This document shows positions 45,274-58,428 of a stretch of DNA of 64,000 nucleotides, one piece after another. Made by a program: the position numbers and the translations under genes. Within the stretch, counting starts at the first letter, position 1. Each line of letters starts with the position of its first letter. The notes under the pieces were generated by a model that was not told where the DNA came from, made no database searches, and worked only from the letters and a program-made list of their open reading frames with translations. Source of the DNA: Adineta steineri (taxonomy: Eukaryota; Rotifera; Eurotatoria; Adinetida; Adinetidae); contig CAJNOI010000308.1 in NCBI GenBank assembly GCA_905250115.1, forward strand, positions 16,209 to 80,208, read 5' to 3'.

Positions 45274-46791
45274 TAATCCAATAAAATGGTAATGTTTAAT
45301 GAGAAGAGTTGAATAAACCAACAGATAAAAAAGAAACACCTTGATATTGACAATAAAGATATGATAGTTCCTGCAAAAAAATAAAATCCTTATGAAGAAA
45401 ACTAGTAATGAACATAAAGAATAGAAGTAGTAAAAAGTCAACAATCAGCATAATTAGTTTAATTCAACTACTAAGTTCATATACCATTTGACGCTTTGAC
45501 AAGAAGTTTTTCAGTCAGAATGCTCGATTTGCTCAGTTCGATTGCCATATGTCTTTCGAGAAATTGAAATGAAAGTAAAGTATAGTTAGAATTTTTTGTT
45601 TGTTTAAACACATGCTGATTCAGACTTTATAGCTATTTACTCAAAGAACTTTTCAGAACATGATGGAAATATATAAATAATTTTGTAATAATAAATTAAA
45701 TAAATTTATCAAAGATGTAATATTCCTTCATCGGTTAAACCCCCCGTGTGATAGTTTGATCCGATCTTTTCATATAAGTTATAGTCATGTTGCAAGTAAT
45801 AAACTAATAGTAAAATATATCTGTGCAAAAGATTGTGTATGATTTATACTTTAAGACTCAATAAAAACTGTTGAATAATAAATCTTAGTACTTGACTTTC
45901 TTGAATATAACAGAAAGAAGATTTCTAATCAAGGATTTTCTAACAAACACTGATGTAGATAATGATGCTGTATCTAGGATTATTCATGATTGTCAAAGTT
46001 AAGATATGATGTTTACTTATCTGTTACTTTCATTTCAAAGGTAGATAATATTTTAAATTGCAAAAGTTACATTTGTTTTAGGAAGATTCTTATCATCAGT
46101 AAATAATATCTGTATGTGTCATTGTAAATATTCATCTCTCTGTGTTCTTTTTACCTTGCAATTTATCTATCGCGCCATAACAAATCTTTAGTTCCGTTTA
46201 ATTTTGAATGTTTAAAGTATTCAATTGTTGACATTTGACGGAGAAAACATTTCAGTTTTCTTCCTAATTATAATTTTAAAATTGATTTGAAAGGAAATAT
46301 TGTATCTGGCTGAATGATTTTATTTCAAAAGGTACTGTAGTAAACATTGTTTTTGTTTATATTTCGCTATAACTTTTGATTAATTGTAACTAATTTTATT
46401 CAACGAAACGTTCATGACCAGACAGTTGACTCATATAAATTCCGTATAACGTGTGAAATATTTGATATTGAAAACGAAAAACTATAAATAATTAGTAGTC
46501 ATTATTTCTGTTGATAATGAATCTACACTATATCGAAGATTCATAACTGTAGTAAACATGTAAGTATCCATATTTTTAGCATGTAATAAATGAAATATAG
46601 TTATTGAGAAAAGTTAAATTTTCATATTTACTATTATCAAGTCGTAGAAAACAAATACATGTATTTGACATATAGAAATAGCAGAATATTAAATTTCGTT
46701 ACTATTTTATATACAAACATACAGTATCTGACATAAAATATACAATTCGAATTATAAATAAATAAAAAGAAAACACAAAAAACAAATGACA
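45274..46791. other. Intergenic with degenerate duplicate of the cysteine-rich gene
   Basis: Apart from the decayed copy at about 45685-45790, no feature is supported. Confidence 0.5.
45685..45790 (+). pseudogene. Degenerate partial copy of the cysteine-rich gene
   Basis: Matches parts of 44975-45150: an AATAAATTTATCAAAGAT-like stretch, then TATTCCTTCATCGGTTAAAC with CC(C)CC-TGTGAT, and GTTTGATCCGATCTTTTC (original GTTTGATCAGATCTTTTC). The middle of the exon is deleted and the frame is lost. Confidence 0.6.
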
Positions 46792-48383
46792 CTAAGCACT
46801 GTTCAATATTTGTTGATATTGTATCAACTGCCCTAAGAAATTTAAATTTGGATTAACAATATTTCGTTTACTCTTTACAAGTTGGTGTGCTTCGTCAAAT
46901 GTTTTTGAATGATATTTCATTAAATAACCAATAATAAATGATGGACTACGACTAACACCTCCTTGACAATGAACAAGAATATTTTTATTTGATGATAATT
47001 TTCCATCCATATATTCAAATGTTGTTTCAAAATATTGAAGAATATTTTGACTTGAAGAATCATGGCAAGGTAATTGTTGATAGTCAAAACATTTTTCATT
47101 TTCAAAATAACATGGAATTGATGTTGATATATTAATAATAGTTTGAATATTATTTTGTTTTAATAAATTGATATTTTCAGCATCATGAGAATTTCCAAGA
47201 TAAAGACCCGGAATAATTTCCGACATTTGGTAAGATTCAATATCGAGTGGTTTAATTGTCAATAAGGAAGATAATGGAGATGGTGGTTGGTCTTCATCAG
47301 TTGATGTACTAATATAACAAAGTGATGGATAATGTTGATAAAATTCATCAAATGATGATTGAAGAATATAAATTATTTTATTTGTATCATATAGTTTGAT
47401 TTGATCATAAACACATTTCATTGATGATGAAAGTTGCATTGGAATGGTTGAATTAGCACATGATAATGTTGGACGAATAGTATCATCATATAAAATAATA
47501 ATTTCATTTTGATTTAAACGATCTAATTGAGTATTTGCTAAGAAATTTTTTATTCCGCGTGTTGCTAAACGTTTTCGAGATATTTTATCATTAACGTTTA
47601 GTAAAAATGAATTTTGAATTCGTCGTTCAGTATGTCTCAATGGAAGACCACAATCAATTATAAATATATTTTGTTCAGCATTATTTTGAATAGCTGTCAT
47701 ATAAGCAGCTAATTGAGAAGTTGTTAAAAATATTGAATTAACATCTTTGTCTGTTTGATTATCAGTAGTAATTACAGTAACTGGTTCGCAGGTAAGCATA
47801 GTTTTTTCTAATGATGTTGTCGTTGTTTTCGATAAAGGAGGTAAAAAACTTATGTTTGCTTGTGCTGAAGAAACGTTTTTTATATAGGTAAAAGGCGCGT
47901 GAGTAAGGCTCTTACGTCGTAAGAGTCCTGGCGCAGAACGACAAAATCGAGTGCTCTCTCGAAAACACATAGAACAGGATTGTATCCCATGATGTTGGTG
48001 TTTCTTTAGTGACTCAGTGTCAAACAAACCTATTGGTTAAAAAAATATGTAATATAACGTAATGCATTAGAAACGTGGGCGTTAGAAAGTAGGAGAAAGA
48101 ACGAGAATATATGCAAACATAACCGTCATCAATTTTATTGCTCGTACTCTTCATGGATTTTTAGCATGATGAAATTACCTGTTTTTGTCCTTTTATTCAT
48201 GTCATTGTCAACAACATGATGTTTCGTAAGAGAATTGCTATATTCATTTTGTTCGCTTAATAAACGTTTTCGACATGACATTGATATCACTTCTGAGTCA
48301 TGTGAAATTTCTTGAAAATATTTCCGTGTATAAATTATTGTTGGTAATTGTGTTGAAGATTGTTGCGCAACGCATGTAGTCAT
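46792..48383 (-). CDS. DUSP (MKP): MAP-kinase phosphatase (dual-specificity, rhodanese plus DSP)
   Basis: Two exons: 48383 to about 48178 and about 48031 to 46792 (donor ACAG|GTAATT, acceptor CCAATAG), about 480 residues. The middle holds a rhodanese/CH2 domain (NIFIIDCGLPLRHTERRIQN, then SRKRLATRGIKNF, EIIILYDD). The C-terminal catalytic domain reads IIPGLYLGNSHDAENI, the general-acid Asp in QQLPCHDSS, and the P-loop VHCQGGVSRSPSFIIGYLM with HCx5RS intact. This domain order is specific to MKPs, which dephosphorylate both Thr and Tyr of ERK, JNK or p38. A basic RRKSL stretch before the rhodanese fold could be a kinase-interaction site. The subtype is not clear. It is divergent from PACRGL. 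Confidence 0.9.
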
Positions 48384-49406
48384 TATTTAGTAGAAAGAAA
48401 TCTAAAGAAATATAAAAATATTCATTTACATATATATATAGAAGAACGGTAACAAACAGATTCTCTCTCTTTCTTATTATAAAAAAATAAAAAAAAACGA
48501 TCACCATAGATCTACAGTCCAATAGCAGGACATCATGATTCATATTGTTACTAAACGACAGACAAGAAACAAATAAAACGAAGGCGTTTTTTTAATCATA
48601 GATTTGACTAATAATTTATTCTGATTTTATACATGAATAATTTTCTATCATCCTCGTATTAATAAACTATCGATAGAGCTGGGACATACCAGAATAACAC
48701 GGTAGCACATCTTATCAATTCGTCATGTGAGAACTTGACTCATAATCGACAGATGAAGAAATGTTAGCTCTTCTTTTGTATATGTGGAAAAAAAACTGTA
48801 AACCCTCGCGTAATCAGCGACTCATTTATATAGGTCCTAAAAAAATGCATCGACATCAATGATGACAACCAAAACTGATATATATTTGAGTTTACTTATC
48901 GTACTTTTCGTGCTCGACCCATATGACGCAGGAAAGAACAGATTATACCTTTACGTACTTTATACGATAAAATATCATGATTTAAATGCAAGTACGTTTA
49001 TTCATACAAATAATAAATCTTGATTCACGTTGTTTTTTATTTCAATGAAAGTTTTCATAGTTAAAAAATTAATTATAGATTTCCTTTTCATCTCAATTTA
49101 TTTTATGACGAAGAGAAAATAAATTATTACTATGTCATTCGTAACTATATGTATTAGAAGACTTAAAAGTACCAAACAAACATTTTCATTGTAAATATAA
49201 ATAAAAATCCGGAATTAAATCCAGTTCATGCTTATGTGAGAATAAAATAAATTTCTTTTGTTTAAACCGATTATTTAGTTCGTTAGAAACTACTGCCACC
49301 TCTTGACATAATGTAACAACACAGCAACAAGAAAAAAAAGAAAACAAACAAAAGGCCTATTTGTTTCACTTAGCAACCGAAAAAAACTGACAATCATTAA
49401 TGATAA
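48384..49406. other. Divergent intergenic region, nothing identified
   Basis: 1 kb between the DUSP (minus) and PACRGL (plus) start codons; probably both promoters. No motif assigned. Confidence 0.5.
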
Positions 49407-50108
49407 ATGGCTGCTTCTCTTAATCGTCCCTCAGCAAAATTATGTCCAAAAACCATCGATCCTTTTTCAACTTCTCCAAATAAATCTCCATTTTTAAATG
49501 CATTCTCATCCGGACGTATTCCTTGTCGTCTTGTACATGGTTCAGTAAAAAATCGTTTAGCATGGAATACATCAATTGATGATCTTAATTATGATCCTGT
49601 CGTTGTTTTATTAGCTGAAGGTTTACGTGAAACAGCACATCCATTGCCATTTATTAGTCGACAAGGTTTTACTGAACTTATGTCAAATGTCAATGCCGCA
49701 CCAAAAGTTATACCACTTTTACCTAATTTAATTAATCCAATTAAATTAGCATTAAGCTCAAATAATGATGAAATTTTCGAAGGTGCTTTAACTGCATTAA
49801 CACAATTAAGTACAGTTGTTAAAAGTGAATTAGATAAATATTTAAAAACTTATTTAAGTATTGTAAGTACTCAGAAGAAGCAAAAAAAGAGGAATTTATA
49901 ATTAAAATTTTTTTTTAGCTAGCAAAACATATGTCGAATCGTAAACATCGAGATATGGTGAATAATGCATTGAATGTTTTTGAAGAAAACGGTGACAAAG
50001 TAATAAACAAAAGAAAGAAATTTTATTCAGAAATTCTTTATTATTTTCTAGGATATTTTGATAATCATTAAATCAAAGATACCAACATATTGTAGTATAC
50101 ATATGTAA
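49407..50108 (+). CDS. PACRGL: PACRGL, Parkin co-regulated gene-like protein
   Basis: ATG 49407. LCPKTIDPFSTSPN then GRIPCRLVHGSVKNRLAWN, and LAEGLRETAHPLPFISRQG, match PACRGL rather than PACRG. ARM/HEAT-type helices follow (VIPLLPNLINPIKLALSSNN, EGALTALTQLS). The C-terminus DILIIIKSKIPTYCSIHM equals the family end (IIKSKIPTYCS). Three exons: 49407 to about 49862, about 49919-50000 and about 50052-50108; stop TAA 50106-50108. About 198 residues, slightly shorter than vertebrate forms. The family associates with ciliary/axonemal microtubule doublets (established for PACRG, inferred for this one). Confidence 0.93.
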
Positions 50109-50758
50109 AAGATCTATATATTTTTTTTTCTATTTGATACATACTGTGATGAACATTATGGTGTATTATACAATAAATACATTTAAACAAAAATATCATT
50201 TCTTATTCATAGAAGTTTAAAAAGAAAGGAAGTCGTTGTTTTTGCCAAGTATAGATATTGAGAATTGAAATATAGTATGATTACATTGTTGTGTAGGATG
50301 AAGATTTATGACGCAATCAAGTCATGATTCGAGATGAAATCGGATCATTTGTTTGAGGAAGTATAAATTTCACTTAATAATATTTATGTGATGGATGATA
50401 GAAATATAGCATATGTTTCTTTGTCATTCAAATTCAGCACTTGATGAGCTTGACAATGTTCTTAAAGAATATCAATACAAGAATTTTTTTGATCAACATA
50501 TTTCATTCGATGACGAATTCAAACAAAAATAATTAATATCGAACTTGAAAATAAATATGCAAAACAATTGAATTTTTATTTCGTCTCAAATTTTCAACCG
50601 AATAATGAATTTATAATTTCTAGAATCAGCGGCATCAAGTTTCATAAAGAGGAATCAGAGACTATATTATAATCCAAATAAGAGCGTGTTTTTAATTAAC
50701 AGAAATTGTTTTATTTTTTTTTAACAAAACAAAAAACAATTAGTTAACAACAACATTT
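50109..50758. other. Convergent 3' spacer; possible coding remnant near 50440-50532
   Basis: Plus-strand bases about 50440-50532 read ALDELDNVLKEYQYKNFFDQ and end at TAA, without start or splice context. This may be a gene remnant. Nothing else. Confidence 0.3.
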
Positions 50759-51101
50759 TTATTTAGCTTTTGCTGTTGTTGATGTAGATGCTGGTGTCGG
50801 ATCTTCTTTAACTGTTTCCATTTTTTCCTAAACAAATAAATTTTAAAATATAATAATTGCGTTTAATTTTTTTACTTGTGTCTTAGTTTGATCTTCATAT
50901 AATTTATCAACTTGTTTAACATTATCTCTTAATCGTTCATTTAACTAAACAGAAAAAAATTGTTTTTAAATAATTCGAATAGAATATTTCTTATAATCTT
51001 ACTCGTTTCAAATTGGTTTTAACTGCTTTTGGTTTTATATTACTTTTTTGTTGTTTAACAGTCGATTTTTGAGCAATTGCACGATTTTTTGTTCTACCCA
51101 T
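50759..51101 (-). CDS. RBIS: RBIS-like small ribosome-biogenesis factor
   Basis: Three tiny exons from ATG 51101 to TAA 50759-50761, about 78 residues: MGRTKNRAIAQKS then KPKAVKTNLKRLNERLRDNV with KQVDKLYEDQ. The N-terminal basic stretch and the KPKxVxTNLKxxN core match the C8orf59/RBIS family, a small nucleolar factor in large-subunit assembly. The C-terminus is a Thr/Ala-rich tail (PTPASTSTTAKAK). Short length makes the family call moderately, not fully, certain. It is too small and split to stand out as an open frame. Confidence 0.7.
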
Positions 51102-51347
51102 TGGAAATTTTTTCTAAAATATCTTGTTTCTTTTAATATTTATTATACTTTTTACCTTCATTATTATCAAAAAAAAAAGCAAGAGATGTTTTTCTTATTA
51201 GAGAATAGACATCATCAACATCATCGTATATACAAACAAGCAAACACTGTTCTAAGCGGATTGCGCATACATAAGAAGAAAAAGAAGAAGAAAAAAAACA
51301 AAATAACAATAAGAAAGAAAATATGCTTTGTTTTCTAATTCATATGA

Positions 51348-54300
51348 CTAGAGTGAATCCATTTGTTGCACGTTAAAGATCATTTTGTGTATTTGAAGAC
51401 GTTTACATGGATTATCATGATGAGATAATAAGGCTGTACGTAAATGTGAGATTAAATCATGATGAATTGATGTTAATAACATACCGATCAATTCATCTAA
51501 AAAATATTAAATAGAGAAAAGATTTGAATAGAAAAAAGAAATTAACCTGGAATCTTAAATTGATATCCTTCTAATATTCGATCTAAAATTTCATCATTAT
51601 TTAACGTGCGACGATTAAGCATTAAAGATATTTGAGTATAATTATTATTCAAAATTAAACTTGAAAGATTTCTTGAAAGATTAACTAAAAATAAAAAAAA
51701 TTGTTTTCTTGAAGTTGAAAAATTTTATTTCAATTTACTTTGCTCATTAGCTATCTGAATATCTTTTTCAAGTTGTGAACGAGATTGTTTTAAAAGAAAC
51801 CAAATTTGTATAAGTGTGAGATATTTTGGATGAGTAAAATTATTTCGAAATGGAAGACAACAAAGATTATTTAATAAATATTGAGCAACATCTAAATGAA
51901 ACAAACAAAACTAATTTATATAAATAAACAAAAGCAAAATTTAACCTTGAGTACAATTGAAATATTTCATTATTTCATTGAGACATTGTTCAAAAGAAAT
52001 AACAAATGTTTCATTTGAACAACATTTTAACCAAAATTCAATAATTGATGGATCAGATTGAGATAATGCTAAAAGAACACAATCAAAAAATATTTCTAGT
52101 GAAATCTTGAGGGTGTGGGAGTGGATATTTAAGCGATTCTTCTCTCATACTACACACCCATACCCACACCCACCCATTAAACTATAATTTCCTGACCAAC
52201 ATCTTTTACGGACTACCAGTAAAAATGGTTAAAAGAAAATCAATTCCGAACACCTAGTACGTTATGTCTTTGTCCCGTAAGTAAGAATCTCGTACTGTTG
52301 AAGTGATCTTCAGTATTGATTAAAAAGTTTTTTTTCTCTTCTTCTTCTATCGGTCACAACTACTGCATTTTCTCTTATATAAGACTATGAATTATTCGTA
52401 ACTCTCGAATATTTAATTTACCTTGTTTAACATCTTGTACATGATTTTGACACCAAAATATGGCCATTGTCAATTGATCATATTGCTCATTAAGGCGTTC
52501 GAGAATCAGATCATCATCAGAATTTGAACGATTTTGAATATACTATAAAAAAAGAAGAATAAAAATAAATCAATAAAAAGAAAAATATTTTTTACATGAA
52601 GAAGAATTAATAATCGATTAAGAATATCAACAAAAATAGTATTCGTTATTTGATTAATATTTGATGTAAAATTTTCATTTTGTTTTATTTGTTGTTCACC
52701 TTCAAAACCTGAATCAATTGTTTTTGATGTATCTTCATCATCAATAGCATTTAAAAAATTAAAATCACAAAGAACATTTTCAATTTCTAATGTTTGTTCG
52801 GTTTGTTCATGAATTTGTAGTTTAATTATTTTATCTAAATCATTTATAATCTGTTCAATTTTATCAAATATTATTGAAAATGATCGATCAATAAGACGTA
52901 AATCATCTAAACATGTTCGAACTTGATCAATAAGTAAATCAAGTTCGTAAATTGATTCATTCTCAGTTTCTTCTTCTTCTTCTTCTTCACTATGACAATA
53001 ATCAACTGATACTGCTGATGAAATTTCATCAGAATTTAAACCAACAGCAAATGATGATGATGAATATGATGACGAACGAGTATCATCATGAACAAGTAAA
53101 TTATCTGAAATCTAAATAGAATAAAAATGAATACTTTTTGAATAGAAAATAATATTTTATATATAATTACTTCTTCTTTTGGTATTTCAACATTTTTATT
53201 TTCTAAATGAATTTCATCATAATGATTACTTTCATCAGTTAGAGGAGGAGTAAATGGTAAATATTCATTCGTTTCTTCTGAATGTATTGGATAATATGTT
53301 GATGAACGTTTAGAAGAATATTGATTAGAAGAAGAAGATGAAGAAAGTGTATCATTTACAGTTCGAAGTAATGTTGTATTTCCAACAAACATTGACCATG
53401 TTCGTGTTACATCGTTATATGTTCGATTTGGATTATAAAATGTAAATTTTGTATCAACTTGATCATAGAGACTAAATACATAGAAAAGAAAACAATTTAA
53501 TTTTTAGTTAAATATTCTTCAATGTTAAAAATTTCAAAAATTGTTTATAAACAAATATAATCTTAAATTCTCGGAATTTTTCTATATAAACTTGCGTAAT
53601 AATGGAGGTCGATGAGTATCTATAAAAAAATTGTAAGACTCTTTTTGATTAAACGGATTCAATTTTTCGTTACTCAGGGAGAATAATTGATATATCTAAA
53701 GTGTCGCAACTAATAATGCATATCAACATATTTAAATTATCATTCATTTTCTAACGATTAATATGACCATATATCCTGTTAGTTCATAATCCTTGCAAGC
53801 TCATATTTAATGTTAATATTAATAATATTACGTTGACATACGATTTTTTATATATATTAACGATGCAAATACCTGCTTATGTAGTCAAATTCTAACAAGC
53901 ATATTTGACTTTCTTATTAGAAAAAAAAGGTCATTGTTGACATTCTCTATTTAATATGGAAACTAAGAATCATACGCATGAAAAATTATATTTAATCTTG
54001 TATAGAAGTTTCGTATTTTATTAAATGACAAACTTACTCCCAATGAATTAAAAAGATTAGTTTAATTGTTCCACTTTGATTCGCATTAATAATCATTCGT
54101 TGTGGTTCAATAGAATAAAAATTATTAACTTCAAAACATTTTGTTCCAATTGTTTTCAATGAAACACCTAATAATTTAACTTCACTAATTTTAATTAATA
54201 ATAAATCAGCTAATTTAGCTTTTAATTTAAATATTTGTTGAGTCCAAATTTGTTCATTTCGATCATGTTTACGTATTCGACCACGAGTTTTCCATTTTTG

Positions 54301-55293
54301 TTGTCCATAACGTATAACTAATTCATATTCATCTCCAGGACATATTCGTGAAAAACCACTAATTTCTTGAAGATTTAATACAAATGTACCTAACATTGCT
54401 TCTAATTGAGCTTCAATTGCACATAAAGTCTATTCAAAACAAAAAAAATTCCTTTGTATTATGATAAATAATTATCCTAATCAACAATAAGAGATTGTAA
54501 ACATAGAGAATATTTGTAACATTTTTATCTCTTGTTTGAATATGACAGATGTATTCGTGAACTATGTCATAATGAATGAATAGAACTAATATATCTCATA
54601 AGAAGTGTTTCCTTCAACATGTCAACACATCTAATAGAAACCAAGTGATTATGTCATATTTTTGTATAACTATCCTCAATGACGTAAGAAACAAAATGAC
54701 TAACTTGAGTGCATTCTTTAAGACCAAGCTTAACTTGATCAATTGAATCTCGTTTTGTTGTTGTTTGTTGATATGCATTAAACATTGTTCTTGCACCATC
54801 AAGCATATGAGCATATCGACAATAACATTCTTTTAAACTTTGTAATGAAGCTGTATGTGCTTGTAATTTTAAATAAGCTACTTGTGATTCATGTAATTGC
54901 TTTTAATAGAAAACAAAAACAATAAGAAAATTTCGAAAAAAAGAATAATGTTACTCGTGCTAATTGATGATTTTCATTTTCAACTGATTGAATAAGTTTA
55001 TCAATTTGACATTTTGATAATCGACTATGTTCTTCTAAGATTTTCAAAACACTTTCAAGTGTATTTAATGTACGTGTTATACGTGGAATTTTAGGTATTT
55101 GTGTTTGTGTTAATTGTGCTTGTTTTTTTAAACGTGTTAAATCAATTTGTTCATGACCGAGTATATCAGCTAATAAACGAGAAAAAGAGAGATTATTATT
55201 AAAAATATTACAATTATACTTACTTATTGAATGTGTATGATTATTCATCATTATAGGACGTTTATTAAATGATGTTAGTCGATTTGTCGACAT
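51348..55293 (-). CDS. RIPOR: RIPOR/FAM65 family Rho-interacting polarity protein
   Basis: About 13 exons from ATG 55293 to TAG 51348-51350. After a short N-terminus come helical segments (RLLADILGHEQIDLTRLKKQ, ESVLKILEEHSRLSK, ECYCRYAHMLDGARTMFNAY). Then follows the family core: TLCAIEAQLEAMLGTF and FSRICPGDEYELVIRYGQQK with WKTRGRI, nearly the RIPOR2 pattern (TLCxIEAQxEAMLGT, CPGDxYE). SGTIKLIFLIHWE ends it. A Ser-rich and acidic disordered stretch (53390-52930) and helical C-terminal exons complete the protein; they include FDKIEQIINDLDKIIKLQ and LPFRNNFTHPKYLTLIQIWF. RIPORs bind RhoA/C-GTP and act in cell polarity, migration and hair-cell stereocilia. The intron at about 52115-52420 holds a GT-rich inverted patch. 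The 53470-54030 intron is also long. Confidence 0.88.
52104..52180. repeat. GT-rich TGTGGG-like inverted patch in RIPOR intron
   Basis: GAGGGTGTGGGAGTGGATA, about 30 bp of spacer, then ACACACCCATACCCACACCC in inverse orientation. Same opening motif as at 2618. Confidence 0.55.
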
Positions 55294-56195
55294 TCTTCTT
55301 TTGTCTAAAATATGTAGATAAAATACAAGAGAGAGAGAGAGAGGGAGAGAAAGAAAATGTAAACGAATCGATTTTCTTTTTTTTTTCTTCTTTCATGAAC
55401 GATGCTCATACGTGTCTATATGTAACTTTCTTGTGGTAATATTTTAGCACTGAATGTATAATCACTTGTCATTGAAAGGCAACTCTTTCCATTACATCAC
55501 AAGAAGGGGTGTAGACAGATGAGATGAAGCTGATGGAAAGCACTGCACTGTAGTCAACCACTCGATTCTTCACACTTGTTCTGCTCTCTTTCATTTCTAT
55601 TGACAATGATGAATGATGTCCATGAGCATATGAATAAGTACGTCATTCAAACATAAAACAAGACATTGAACTTTCAATTTGACTTCTAGGCTATTGTAAA
55701 AAAAGAATGTTATTAACAAACGACCTTAAGAATAGTTTATTTAAAAAATATTTTTATTTATTCAATATAAAAATGTATATGCTTATGATAGATCCTATTT
55801 ACATGATTTGGATATTTCGTTTTTTTTCTCCATCGAAGGACGAATAAATACATATAACCTTGTTAAATAAAACAATATACATTTATTTCAATTTTTATAT
55901 TTCTATGACTGACTAAATTCCTTCTTTAAACAACCAATGATTGAAATCAATTCCAATAATAAATATATATCTTGTCTCTTTACTTCAACAGATGACATCT
56001 GTTGTAAATTAATTTACGAAATTATTTCTCATAAATATAAATTCGATAAAAATAAAAAAATATTTCTTTCAACAGAAAAATATTATTAAAATTCTAGAAA
56101 AAAAAATTCTCTGACTCATATTCCATAGAATACCATTGAATAGACAAAACTCAGTTTAAAACGAAACTAAATTGTAAATCACTTGAGTCTGAAAA
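55294..56195. promoter_or_regulatory. Divergent intergenic region between RIPOR and the NEDD8 series
   Basis: 900 bp with a GA-rich run at 55330-55357. As the only long spacer upstream of NEDD8 it is the likely promoter region for the whole plus-strand series. No specific sites identified. Confidence 0.4.
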
Positions 56196-56486
56196 ATGAT
56201 GATCAAAGTAAAAACATTAACTGGTAAAGAAATTGAAGTTGATATCGATGGTACAGATAAAATCGAACGTATTAAAGAACGTGTTGAAGAAAAAGAAGGT
56301 AATGTAATTTTTTTTCTTAATTTAATAAAACTCATTTATTTCTAATTAGGAATTCCTCCACCACAACAACGTCTGATTTTTGGTGGTAAACAAATGATGG
56401 ATGATAAAACAGTTAGTGAATATAATGTTAATGCTGGAAGTGTTCTTCATTTAGTTTTAGCTTTACGTGGAGGATTTTTAATATAA
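56196..56486 (+). CDS. NEDD8: NEDD8 ubiquitin-like modifier
   Basis: Two exons (56196-56298, 56350-56486), 79-80 residues, starting [17 protein letters not shown]. The middle reads [20 protein letters not shown] and LIFGGKQM (Lys48 kept). The end [10 protein letters not shown] carries Ala before LRGG, the residue that separates NEDD8 from ubiquitin (Arg). The precursor tail after Gly-Gly is FLI, to be removed by UCHL3/DEN1-type proteases. NEDD8 is conjugated to cullins and activates cullin-RING ligases. The first of two adjacent ATGs is used here; the second also fits. It is the first gene of a compact same-strand series; AATAAA lies about 35 bp after its stop. Confidence 0.95.
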
Positions 56487-56597
56487 ATAAATATTCTGTT
56501 TTTCCTCATGCATTTATTTAAATAAATAAAATAACTCTTTTTAGATAAGAAAAATCATGCGTATGATTAAGAAGAAAACTATGTTGTTATTAAACAT

Positions 56598-58428
56598 ATG
56601 ATTTTACTTTCTTTAGTATCAAAGAGTAGAACATTAAAAAAAAATGGAAACTCATTTATTGATTATACTTTATATAAACATTCGGATTTAAATGAGACAT
56701 GGATTATTTGTGAAGGACATCTGAATTATCGTTATGATCGAATAAAACTACTCAATATTTCACAATGTAACGGAAAAAAATGAATTTATTTATAACCATG
56801 TATTTTTGCTTTAGTTGCTATTTATTATGTTGTGTTAGCAAAAATTCCTACGGATGATAATAAAGAAATAATGGCGATTTATTTATACAGAAATCAACAA
56901 CAAAAACCATCGAATTTTTTTCAATTGAATGAATATGAAAGGTGAAGAATTTATTTTGAAAGTGGAAGAAGATTTGAAGTTTTTCTTTTCTTTTTAATTA
57001 GAATATCTGATCAATGTTCAAAACCAGTAAAATCGAAATATTTTCTATTTGAATTAACTGGAAAACATCAAAATGATATTGAAATATTTGGTGCGAATAA
57101 TGTCATCGAACGAGATGTATGCAAAAAATAAGAACTTTATTTGAATTCGAAATTTTTTTGACGTAGAATTGGATTAAATATATTAGTGAAGCATTAGATT
57201 GGACAAAACAAAATTTAATTTTAGACAAGTAAGTTCCTAACAGTTTTGTTTGTAATATCTATGTGTTGTATTCGATCAGTTTATCGATAAATGAACCAAA
57301 TTTTAGACGAAGTTGGAAAGAAGATTCCTATAAAACGGGTATTCTGAATAAAATACTTTGAGATATAATAATATGCTCATATCTGATTCTTGCTGTTCTC
57401 TTTGAATAAAAACCTATTTTTCTTTATCTTAATATTTTAATATTATTTTAGAACATGTTAATGCTTATGTTCGTTCACATTATGAACCATTTGTTGACAG
57501 TAAAGAGTAAGATATATATATATATTTTCGATTAATAATCAATTATATTCAGTGGAAATCAATCAGCAATTAATAATGGACTTCATAGTACTTCATCCAT
57601 TCCGAGTAGTATCTTTATGTTACCACATCGTTCACCTCCCCCAATACCGAAAGATGAACCGTTGAACTCAAATAATAAGAAACAAAATGGAATGCATCGA
57701 AGTCATAGTCTTCCTGTTTGTCAAACGACAGAAAAAAATATTTATCTTCAAGCTCAAGAAATTTTACCATCTGTAATTAAAGAAGATGATGAGATTTCTC
57801 ATAGACATCAATCAACATTATTGGAAGATCGAGTAAAAATTAAACAAAAATCTTTTGTAAATTATCTTAGATTTTATTTTAGTTATTTACATGGGATGAT
57901 ATTTTTTATTCTAATGAATTGCAGGATCATGCACGGTAAAAAAAACAATTATTTGAAAAGAAATTCTATTCTTAATATAAATAGTGTTTTGAATGACGTT
58001 GGTGAAATTGGTGCTTTTCTTATTCGACCTCAATCAGAAAATAATAACAAACTCAATGAACATAAATATGTATGTCATATATTTATTAAAAATAGGAAGT
58101 GAAAAATTTGATTTTATTAGACATTAAGTATTTATGCATTCGGTGGAATTATTAAATATAAAATTTTATATCTATCGGTAAGTTTTTATTTTGTTTTTAA
58201 AATAGAGTATGTATATTTTATTTTTTGAAATTGTAGAATAATAAAATTAGTTTAATAAATGATATTAATCAACCGAGTTTTGATAGTATTTCTAATCTTT
58301 GTCAATACTATACAAATCATCCATTACCTCGTTCATCATCACGAGATAATACATCCAAAGCATCTGTTGGAAATCTTTGTTTAAAATGGCCATATACATA
58401 CTATTTACATTATTCGAGCAAATTTTAA
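56598..58428 (+). CDS. PH-SH2 adaptor protein, tandem copy A
   Basis: Adaptor of SH3BP2-like order: PH domain, proline-rich linker, C-terminal SH2. ATG 56598. PH blocks: ETWIICEGHLNYRYD, FAIYYVVLAKIP, KYFLFELTGKHQNDIEIFGA and the closing helix with its conserved Trp (DNWIKYISEAL). The linker has HRSPPPIPKDEP, a possible SH3 ligand, and SHSLP. The SH2 domain: DDIFYSNE entry helix region, GEIGAFLIRPQS with the phosphotyrosine-binding Arg, HKYTLSIYAFGGIIKYKIL, and ISNLCQYYTNHPLP. About ten exons; stop TAA 58426-58428. In 3BP2 such proteins link tyrosine kinases to downstream signalling; the partner here is unknown. It shares intron positions and motifs with copies B and C, so they arose by tandem duplication. 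111 bp after NEDD8. Confidence 0.8.
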
